Source of the DNA: Pegea sp. RAD2-039
Lineage: Eukaryota > Chordata > Thaliacea > Salpida > Salpidae
Reading direction: 5' to 3'
NCBI GenBank assembly: GCA_034620365.1
Contig: JAQGEQ010000084.1
Coordinates: forward strand, 992,001-1,056,000
Length of the DNA: 64,000 bases
The position numbers and the translations under genes were made by a program. This document shows positions 54,855-64,000 of the stretch, one piece after another; position 1 is the first letter of the stretch, and every line of letters begins with the position of its first letter. Below the pieces are notes generated by a model, which saw nothing but the letters and a program-made list of their open reading frames with translations, was not told where the DNA came from and ran no database searches.

Positions 54855-57800
54855 ATGATTTTAAAACGATTGCTTCAAACAATTCCAATTTTCTTCTTCT
54901 TCTTCATAGCAGCCTCAGGTAAAAGATAATTAGAAAATTTTTCTTTTATAATTTTCAAGAAAGTTCTATAAGATTAAACGCCGAAGAAAGTTTTTATTTT
55001 ATATTTAAAGTAAATAAAAATCAAAATCTTAAGTTTCATCTTCAGGGTCATCTTATAGTTCAGTTGAAGAGCATAAAAATTTCTGGAAGAATTCAGGAAG
55101 AGATGATTTAAAAAAATCGATGCAAATTTTTGCCAATCTCAACGAAAAAATGGCTAAAAATGTGGTCCTAATGATTGGTGACGGTATGAGTTTGGCAACA
55201 AGTGTTGCAGGTCGCATTTTCATCGGACAAGAAAGCAAAGGGCAAACAGGAGAGGAACATATGACAGCTATGGACAAAATGCCACATGTTGGACTGGTCA
55301 AGACTTATAGTGGTAACTTTCTCTTAGTTTTTAAGATACCTAAAATAAAAAGAATTATTCAAAAAAATCTGTTTGAGGCGTTATCGTTTGAACAAAACTA
55401 TTATTTTTTCCATTATGCAAATCCGTTTAGTTGCTTTGATTGTTTACGATAAATCGTTTACGTTTATCTATTTTAACAATTAAGCTGCTTATTTTATTAT
55501 AATCTTCTATAAAAAAATTTCTTCATCTATTTTTTGTCTTTTTTAAACCTTTTTTTTTAATTTCAGTTGATTCACAAATTCCTGATAGCGCAGCAACAGC
55601 TACAGCAATCTTAACTGGAGTTAAAACAGGTCAAGGTATGCTGAGTGTGGAAAAACACGCTAATCACTGCCAAGCTTCGATTACATACAAATTGAAGACT
55701 TTGATTGAAAGAGCCAGTGAACTTGGTGGGATAATTACAATTTTTTTGAAACTTTATCAAATTAATTAAAATGCTAATAGGAAAATCAGTTGGAATAGTT
55801 ACAACAACTACGGTTCAACATGCGACGACTGCAGCTTCATACGCTCATGCCCCTACTAGGTAGACAAAAACTCATTAATTGTCTACAATTGAGACACGCA
55901 AAAGTTCGACTTCATGATTTTACAACACTTTCATCATAAATGCAAATTTAATATCCTTAATGCCATGTATTTGTCTTCCTATCACATTGTATAATTATTT
56001 ATTATATACATACAAATCATTTTCTTAGTTTTAAAACTTTAATTAGTAGTATTCAACTTTATTTCCACGTTGATTGAACTGTTTACTCAGAAACCATAAG
56101 CTGCTATTTCTTGCTATATTCAAATTTCAGAAAATGGTATTCCGACGCCGATCTTACCTCAAATGATCGTAGAGACGGATGTAAAGACATTTCTCAGCAG
56201 TTGTACGATATGAGAAATAAAATTAATGTAATTGTTTAGTTTATATAAAAAATAATTGTTTTAAATAGTTGTTTTACAACTTAGGTTATATTTGGTGGAG
56301 GTAGGGCTTACATGGTACCAAATAATAAACAATTGTCGTCAGGTTATGGTAAAAGAAGAGATGGAAAAGATTTGATCGAAATGTGGAAAGATAAAATGTT
56401 ATATCGGAGAGGAAAGTAATTGCATCATCAACAAAATTCCTCATTTATAAAATGAATAAAAGAAAATACTGTTTATTGCAACAATTAATTTTCTTCTAAA
56501 AAAAGTTTTCAAATCAATATATTTTGCTTAAAGAACTCGGATCAGTGATTTTGTACTTAAATAAACTACCTATATAGAAAAGAATTGAATTAAGATATCT
56601 AATATTTCAGATATGTATCAAGTAGAAAAGAGCTGGAAACAATTGATCCTACAACCACTGATCATGTTCTTGGTTTATTTTCAGACTATGACTTAAATTT
56701 TTCTTATGATTCGTATAATAGAAACCAACCAAGTCTATCTGAAATGGTAGATAAGGTAGCAACAAACTGCATTAATAAACGTGTTGCTAATTATTTTAGT
56801 AACTATTTTTATTCACGTAGTTGCGATTTTAAATAAAATTAGCAACTAAATGAGTTGGCTTCGATATCAGACAGATTTCAGTTAATTTGTCAATTGTCAA
56901 AAATATACTTCGTGATAAAAATAATTAAAGTCCTCAATTTAATAATTTACTAGATGTTAGTTTACCGCCATTTGATAATCGACAGCACGACAAAATTAAT
57001 TAAAATAGAAACTTTTAAATTATTAGTTGCATAATCTTAAAATGTTATGGCATAAATCTCATTTTTTGCTTCTTTTTTTGATGATTTTTTCAATTTAATT
57101 TAAACCTATACAGGACAAACTAAAAATAAACTTTTATTTCTCAAGGCACTTTCAATTCTACAAAAAAATACTCAAGACGGTTTTATTCTATTGGTGGAAA
57201 GTGGTTTGATTGACAAAGCTCATCACTCTGGAAGAGTAGCATATGCATTGGAAGAATATCATCAACTCGATCTTGCTCTTCAGGTTTTTCCAAATTGTAT
57301 TAACTGAAAAGCCATAAACTTTTTACTTCTTTGAAACCACTGTCAGATTTCAAATCAATTAAGATTTTGTTAAAATTTTTAACCTTATTAGACTGTACAA
57401 GTTAGGACATCAAAAAAAGATACATTAGTAGTTGTGACTGCCGATCACGGGCATACACTTACTATGGGTGGCACAGCAAAGCGAGGCAACCTAATTTTAG
57501 GTGAGTACTTTTACTTATTTTCAATTTGATCTCATGTCAACAAAGTCTTCTCGTTTATTGATTTATTAATCTCAAAAGTTTTAATGAACAAGATCTCAAT
57601 AAATCGAGCATCACCAGGGTCTTCAGAATCACTTGCGCGCGATAATAAACGATACCAAGTACTTTTGTATGGAAATGGGCCAGGCTACTCCCGTAATCGA
57701 AAAACTCCTCCAGTTTATTCAAGAGATGCTGGAGTTACTTCAGGTAGCAACTTCATTTAAATTCGAAATATTTAATTGAGAAACTGACAATTATTTCAAT

Positions 57801-58295
57801 ATTTATAATTAGTTAAAAATCTGAATTCTACAAACGTTATTAAAAACTTCGTGACAAATTAACTTTGGAAGTTAAAAACAATTTGGCTTCAAATTTATAA
57901 CAGCCGTAAAGAGATTTAGACCGGATGCAGCAGTTCCTCTAAAGTCAGAGACTCACAGTGGTGAGGATGTTGTAGCGTACGCCTCAGGACCTTTTTCGCA
58001 CCTCATTCATGGAGTACATGAACAAAGCTATTTGGCCCATGTCATGTTTCATGCAGCATGTTTAAGTGAATTTTTCAATATTTCATTTCGACTTAATTAT
58101 AAAGTACTCATAAAAGGTTCATTTCGATAAGACTTTCAAAAAGAAAGTTTGCGAAAATCGTTTTTCATGTCACATCTTGTTTTTAATTATTTTTGTTAAT
58201 TTGTAGCTGGCGAAAGTCTCGTGCATGAGCATTGTTCTAATCGACAGAAAATGATTTATGCAATATTAAATTGGCCAAAGTTAATTCGGGGTTGA
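54855..58295 (+). CDS. Alkaline phosphatase, paralogue 2
   Basis: Twelve exons join in frame to 521 residues: 54855-54918, 55046-55312, 55567-55725, 55781-55859, 56131-56227, 56285-56415, 56611-56755, 57146-57283, 57392-57500, 57618-57743, 57904-58065, 58207-58295. A signal peptide (MILKRLLQTIPIFFFFFIAAS) leads. Active-site elements match paralogue 1: [37 protein letters not shown] and SETHSGED, so it should be an active secreted phosphatase. Exons 1, 3, 4, 10 and 11 have exactly the lengths of their counterparts in paralogue 1 (64, 159, 79, 126, 162). One exon of paralogue 1 (49439-49196) is split in two here (138 plus 109). The C-terminal exon (GESLVHEHCSNRQKM and on) ends in a mildly hydrophobic stretch, too weak to be a confident GPI signal. 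An AATAAA lies 42 bases beyond the stop. Confidence 0.95.
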
Positions 58296-61200
58296 AAATC
58301 AAAATCCCAAATTGAAAAAGAAATTGTCTTGAGAAAAATAAAAGATTTTTCAAACACCTTTTTTTTTAATTAAGCTTTTTATCGCAAAAACACTAAAGAC
58401 TTATTTTTTTCAAAAATAATTATTGGAAAATATTTAGTTTAATAAAAAAAGCGAAATGTTTGAATATTTGAACTTCAGGAAAATTTAATACTTAAATTAA
58501 ATTTTTTACACTTACCAATTTATTATTTAAAAAAGATCTTAAAATTCGATTTAAAGATTTCTCGATAAAGAATTTTATTTGTTATTGAGACTACTAAAAA
58601 GTAATGTAAAAGTTAAATCTTAACAATCTTTCTGCATTTTTTACATTTTTTATCTAATTTAAAAAGGAATATTTGATGAAAATATGAAAAGAGAAGTTTA
58701 AAACTCTAAGATCTATATTTGTTTGAAGTTATACTAGTCTATGATGTATGAGCTTTGTACAGTTTAGATCTTAAGCATGAAATAAACTAATTATTCAGCT
58801 TTTCGATAAACACAACATTTTAAATATTATTATTAATTTCTTTGCTAAAGTAAATTTTCAGAAGTTTGAAAAGTTCTTAGCAAATTATGCTGATGATGAC
58901 TCTGTGACATGAAATTCATCTTGTATCTCAAGTTTATTTATATGGTCAAATGTTCTCTTAAGAACAACTTTAAAAACAATGTATGTTCTCCTTCAAATAT
59001 TATCATATTTTTTTTATTCTTATAGAATGTTAAAGTAGAATCCTAATGGTTTTTTTAATTCTAATAATAAATTACTTTTAAATAGATTACTTAAAAAGCG
59101 TTCATTAAAAGTACATCTGCAAAAGATAACAAGATCTCAGGCTTTCTCTAACTATGAAAAACATTGGTATAATAAAAATAGTTATGTTAAGCTTTGAAAA
59201 AACGTGTACCTATTTTTGTAATATTCGGCTAGAACTCTTCGATTTTTATCAGTTTGCAAAACAGCTCTTGCTTTCAATTCTTTCGACTCTATATTTAAAC
59301 TTCTCAACGCATTCATACCCATATAATTTTTTAATATTATTATTCTTATGTTCATTAATTTGAAATTTTATAGTTACTTAGTACTATGGTAATACTAAAA
59401 AAAAAGTTGTCATGATAAACTTTAAAGCATAAATATTTTTTTTCGTTATCAGTGCGTATAGGTCTGAATAGGTTTAAAAAGATCACAAAAACAGTCTATG
59501 GGAAACCGTTGTTTTGATAGTAATTCTTGTGGTAGCATAGACGTTTAAGTATTTTAATCTAAAAAAAATAGCCAAGGTATTTGCATTAACTTTTTCGAAA
59601 TTACAAATACAAAATAAAAAACAAACATCTAATAAATAAAGATATTGTATGTAAATGGTGTAAATAATACATTTTTATTGAAAGAAAAATTTTGTGAATA
59701 CAATACAAAGACATTTTCTGAATTAAAGCAAAAGGGGTGTAATAATAATATAATAACCATAATAAGGCTTGTAACAAAGATAAAGTAGAATAAATCGTAC
59801 TAAAAGGAAGTTTCTCACAAAGTTATGAAAGAAGTTACATATTTTTTTATCCTACTTATGCTTTGGAAGAGGTCAATAACACTTATTTTCTTAATTTGTT
59901 GAACAAATTATAAATATATACAACTGAGCTTGGATTTAACACAAATACAATTCATTCATAAAATAAATGAAAGCTTCAAGAAAATAACTGACTTTTTACT
60001 TGACTGGAAAAACTTTAAAATCTGACTTTGTATTTCATACTCGGTGAGGAGAACAACAAACTTTTTTTTTAAAGTAAACACGTTATTAAAGCTTCACTTT
60101 TGATAAATAAGTTTAGAATATTCAGGAAACTGATTGATTGACGAATAAGTTAAGCAATATGCTCGTGCTAATTGTCAAATGTCGTGAGAACTATTTTTGT
60201 AATGCAGAGATACTAGTAGAAATTAGTACCTCAGCATTAATATTTTATCATTATAATATTATTAATATTTTATCACCTAGTTTTAAATTATTGACTCATG
60301 TACTTTTACACTGTAAAGCTGGTAAAATGACTGACATTCGTTTTATACCAGAGTACAATTTTCTTATCCCGAAAATTTAACAACAATAAAAATATTTAAA
60401 ATTAATACTATATTATAAATTAGTTAGCAGAAAGCATTAAAAGTAATTTTAACAGTAGTATTTCAATTCTTGTATTGTCAAAAGTTCTAAAGTCTTATAA
60501 ACAATAATATTATTGTTAGTTATTTCATTTATTGATGAACGAGAATATTTAAATTAAATGTTTTTTTAATTGTACCTGTTAAATCTCTACATCTAAGAAC
60601 CATAGAAACATTTTCATTAAAGAAAATATGAATCTGCAAATCTAGTTCTTTGATATATTATTAACTAAGTTGAATAATTACTTAAAATATACTTTTTCGA
60701 ATATATTTTAAATTAAGTATTTTTTTCCTAAATATAGGATCTTAGAATTTCCTAATATTTATTTAAAAGCCAAATTTGTCTTCAGTAATTTAATTATGAA
60801 TTCTATAGCAACGTAAAATATCAAAAATAATGTTTGCTTTAATAATCGTTCTTTTACTAAATTATACTTATCAATCAAATATTGTTTGAACATAAGGACA
60901 AATAAGATAAATCTTTTTGAATGAATAAAATTTTGTAGTCGCTTTGGAGATAAATTGTTTCATGTTTAAATCATTTTCATCGACTTTCTTATACTGATAG
61001 TACATGACTAAACTTATTATAACTTATTTATCTATATTAAGTTCTAATAGTAATAACTATATCTCCTGATTTCTTTCAAAAAAGAACAAGCTGACATAAT
61101 TTTCAAAAAAATCATTTTTAATTAAATTTCTCCAAAAATGCAGTACCAATTCTTATCATTTTTATTATTAAATCACTTTTTTATGATATATAATTTAACA

Positions 61201-61864
61201 GATAAAAAAGAAATTTAGCTTGTCTTTTCTTTACTAATCATTTTTTTATCTACTCAAGTTTCAATTTATAATACTTTTAAAAAATCATTTAAAATTTTGT
61301 TTAAGCTACGCTTTATAGACAAAATCTTATATTAATTTTACAAGTTGCTTTTATGAAGTCAAATTTACCAATTTGTTTTTAGATTTTACAAACTTATTGC
61401 AAGCCGTTTTAAATCTTTATAATATACCTTCTCTTTTAGAATAAATGCTTTAATTATGTTGTCTTTAATCTAAAGATAGCTTTTTATGTTTAAGCTTTTA
61501 ACAGGACTACTAATTTAACATTAAAATATATCAGTTTTTATCCAATATATAAAATTTGTTGTTAATATTAACTGCATCTTGCTCATTAGATCATCTTGCA
61601 CGAAAATATACTTTTAATTTTATCGTTGAGCTTTTTTTATCTTATTTATGTCATTATTTTTCTTATTTCTTGTCCTGTCATTTTCTATTTTTTGTCAACG
61701 AGGTATAATTAAGTTAATTTATAAATTAAATAAAAATATTTCAGGCTTAACATTTTTATGAACCTTAATCAGTTGCATATATAAATTTTAGCAAAATGAA
61801 AGCTTGAATAGGTATTTAGATCAATTTATTTGTTGCTGTTTTCACATCTGAAGTACTAGACTAA
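58296..61864. other. Intergenic, AT-rich, between alkaline phosphatase 2 and the TLC-domain gene
   Basis: The polyadenylation signal AATAAA at 58337-58342 ends the phosphatase gene. An imperfect inverted repeat (acttaaaatata ... tatattttaaattaagt) sits at about 60680-60720. Short frames at 59154-59363 and 60138-60380 have no protein character. A pyrimidine-rich tract ending in aag at 61853 lies 11 bases before the next start codon. Confidence 0.5.
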
Positions 61865-62665
61865 ATGGAGGCTCAACACTCGAGTAAAAGTTACTTAGAA
61901 GAGTATCTACAAAAGCCATATTTGACTGTTATTGTTTCTTTTTTATTCTTTTCTGTGTTAAATTATGGCTCCAAGAAGTTTACAAAATTACCTGAAGCAA
62001 TTTCCTTATCATTGAATCCAAATGCATGGCACAACAAACTTATTTGTGTGGTCCATTCCTCACTCATCGGTATTTTCACACTTCTAGCATTATTACAGAA
62101 CCCAGCTGTTATTAATGACCCAATTCATATCAAAATTAATTTTTCTATTCTTTTGGTATCTATATCACTAGGGTATCTAATCTACGATACTACTGATAAT
62201 CTGATAAATCGTAGATTTTCTGACTGCTGGGAGCTTATTCTTCATAATGTCGTTACCACGATTGCTTATACACTAACTTTACTCGACACGAGTTTAATTC
62301 TGTTGATGAGTGTAACCCTATTAACTGAATTAAATTCAGTTTTTGTTCATATACGACAGTTGATGGTAATGTCTGGAAAAAATATGAATTCATCTGGTTA
62401 CCGTTTAGCAAGTTATCTAGCAGTTATAACTTTTTGTGTTCGTTATGCAGTTGTTGGTTGGCTTATTGGATGTTCTGTTAGTTATCAATCTCAGATAGGG
62501 TTTGTGAAGAGTAAATTATTCTTAGCTTTTTCTCTATTAATGATTTGCTTACATACTGTGTTATTGATGAGAATATGTGTGGCTGATATTATACAGATTC
62601 CCCGACCATTTAGACCAGTTTCTAGAAGGAGGTCAATAAACGAAAAAGTTCTACACATAAATTAA
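61865..62665 (+). CDS. TLC-domain membrane protein, TLCD1/TLCD2 type
   Basis: Single exon, 266 residues, with about six to seven hydrophobic segments (near 19-35, 57-78, 92-108, 123-141, 143-158, 183-205 and 217-240). The TLC signature runs in order: AWHNKLICVVHS (54-65), GYLIYDTTD (103-111), CWELILHNVV (121-130) and LLTELNSVFVHIRQL (152-166). This pattern, especially ELNSVFxHxRQ, is that of TLCD1 and TLCD2, plasma-membrane proteins known to limit incorporation of long polyunsaturated fatty acids into phospholipids. The second His of the His-His pair that is catalytic in ceramide synthases is Asn (128). The Arg-rich C terminus (RPVSRRRS) is cytosolic-looking. AATAAA hexamers lie about 90 bases past the stop. 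TLCD4/5-like relatives are possible but fit less well. Confidence 0.88.
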   Translation: MEAQHSSKSYLEEYLQKPYLTVIVSFLFFSVLNYGSKKFTKLPEAISLSLNPNAWHNKLICVVHSSLIGIFTLLALLQNPAVINDPIHIKINFSILLVSISLGYLIYDTTDNLINRRFSDCWELILHNVVTTIAYTLTLLDTSLILLMSVTLLTELNSVFVHIRQLMVMSGKNMNSSGYRLASYLAVITFCVRYAVVGWLIGCSVSYQSQIGFVKSKLFLAFSLLMICLHTVLLMRICVADIIQIPRPFRPVSRRRSINEKVLHIN

Positions 62666-63490
62666 CATAAGTAGACAACATATCTTATCATAGGCAAGAT
62701 TTAGAAAGTTCTTTGCCAAATAGAATTTTTATCGAAAAAATGTTTCAGTGCAATAAAATTAAATAAATAAAGTTTTAGTTGTTTTAGTTTGATTTGTCAC
62801 AGCTACCTGTTTACTCAAATTTTACCTAAAAAGTTTTATATGCTAGAATAACCATTAAGTTTACTAAAATCATCAATATTTCATTGAACATTTTATTGAT
62901 TTTAAATTAATACTTGGAATATTATTTATTTGATTTTACATTAAAAAAAAGTAAATGAGTTTATCTTGAAGAAGTATTTAAGGTTCACTAAAACAAACTT
63001 TGTAATATCTTACTTTTTGAAATTTAAATTTTTGAACAATATATTAAAGCTTTGTATTAAATTAGAACATTTAAAAACATTTTTTAAAAATAGTATAATC
63101 TCTAACCACAAAATGTTTGCTAATTATTCTCGTATTTATAGATCGTAAGATGAAGTTCTGCATCAATATCCTACCGCATCAATCCGTTAGTTGTTCAATA
63201 TCTTCTACAGATTATCATCAAGAACTAAATACTAAACCCTGCGTAGCACTTCAGTATCTAGGTAGAAGTTGATCATAACATTGGTACGGAAGTAAGCAAC
63301 AGACCAGAAACGAAAAATGAAGTTTTTGGTTGACTTTGTAAAACAGTTTATAGTAACACATAGCTCAAGATCAAAACAAAGATGTACAGAGTTGTCGTTC
63401 TAACCACAATTTTCTAAAATCATAGAGCCCTTGTCTTCAATAGAAGGATTTTATCTCTAATTTGCTGTAGTTGTTAGAACTTATTTGCTA
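62666..63490. other. 3' flank of the TLC-domain gene and AT-rich spacer
   Basis: AATAAA occurs at 62752-62757 and again a few bases later, giving the likely polyadenylation site of the TLC-domain gene. From about 63140 the composition becomes less AT-rich and merges into repeat-derived DNA. Confidence 0.5.
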
Positions 63491-63612
63491 AGTGTAATGA
63501 TAATGACTCGTTATATAGAGCTTTATTCAAATTATTAGGGCGACTAACAACAATGATAAGTATACTAACGATATGCGCTACCCACAGCCAGTCTGTTGCT
63601 GAATGACAACCG
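63491..63612 (-). repeat. Interspersed repeat, copy B (inverted relative to copy A)
   Basis: The reverse complement matches 37122-37244 over its whole length, sharing gttgtcattcagcaa, aataatttgaataaagctc and cattatcattacact. Weaker similarity to the sequence upstream of copy A continues to about 63720. The copies are diverged, so insertion is old. Confidence 0.8.
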
Positions 63613-64000
63613 CCTATATGAGAATGACATTTAACAGATTTAAGTCAGTGGCAAAATACTTAAGTGGCTGTTATACCACACTAAGCATCGAAACCAAAGA
63701 TATAATAAACTCACAAAACAAAGACTTAGTTAGGTCGGTCACGTCTGCAAAATGTAAAATAACCGTTAACCCAAGATTGTACATGCATTGTATATACAAT
63801 ACATGGTGAACTCTTATCTGGCTGCAGAAACAGAGTTGTCCCGAAAAAGAAGTACAACGACCTAGAAAAACCCTGGCTGAAACAGATGGTCAACAATACA
63901 GTCAGCTGTCTCAATTTGCTGTAGATCATGCATCATAAAGAAAAATCATCAATAGTGCGTCAACACCAAGCGAGTGCAGGTGCTGCAGAAAAGATGTAAG
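63613..64000. mobile_element. Decayed mobile-element sequence at the right edge
   Basis: Composition is balanced, unlike the rest of the window, and several short frames are interrupted by stops. A plus-strand reading near 63840-63990 (RPRKTLAETDGQQYSQLSQF followed, after a stop, by INSASTPSECRCCRE) looks like a broken retrotransposon C terminus, but this is a resemblance by eye only. It adjoins repeat copy B and is probably part of the same or a nested element that continues beyond the window. Confidence 0.35.

Overview
This is an AT-rich nuclear segment from an invertebrate animal. Genes are split by canonical GT-AG introns, the standard code holds throughout, and the families present are metazoan: synaptic Rab3, an AGO-clade Argonaute, ORP9, animal alkaline phosphatases, a C3orf33 homologue and TLCD1/2. 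Nothing bacterial or viral was recognised. The phylum cannot be fixed from the sequence alone.

Layout, left to right. A gene start runs off the left edge (minus, 1-160). A long tandem-KH RNA-binding protein gene follows (minus, 1366-4704) and diverges from a five-exon Rab3 gene (plus, 9405-12637). Next is a run of four minus-strand genes: a 17-exon Argonaute (16906-22142), a membrane-anchored COMT-like gene (24548-27446) with a large minisatellite in one intron, a single-exon ORP9-type oxysterol-binding protein (28815-30968) and a single-exon C3orf33 homologue (31582-32343). A 16-kb gene-poor tract (32344-48648) holds one small candidate gene with a C-terminal lipidation signal (39389-39649) and old repeat debris. 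Two alkaline phosphatase paralogues then lie head to head (minus 48649-52388; plus 54855-58295). A single-exon TLC-domain membrane protein (61865-62665) and a second copy of an interspersed repeat close the window.

I joined the multi-exon genes by hand from splice sites, reading phase and family alignment. Argonaute (804 aa), Rab3 (219 aa) and the plus-strand phosphatase (521 aa) close in frame through every junction. The minus-strand phosphatase needs one uncertain acceptor. The COMT-like gene has a one-base phase mismatch at one junction.

The most notable observation is the Argonaute. Its fold and the MID pocket for the guide 5' phosphate are preserved, but the slicer tetrad is Tyr-Asp-Arg-Tyr, so it should bind small RNA without cutting. 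Others are the apparent loss of metal ligands plus a frame break in the COMT-like gene, the conserved exon architecture of the inverted phosphatase pair, and splice acceptors placed just upstream of the start codon in most genes, which raises the possibility of spliced-leader trans-splicing. The genes do not form one pathway; this is an ordinary animal neighbourhood with unusual members.
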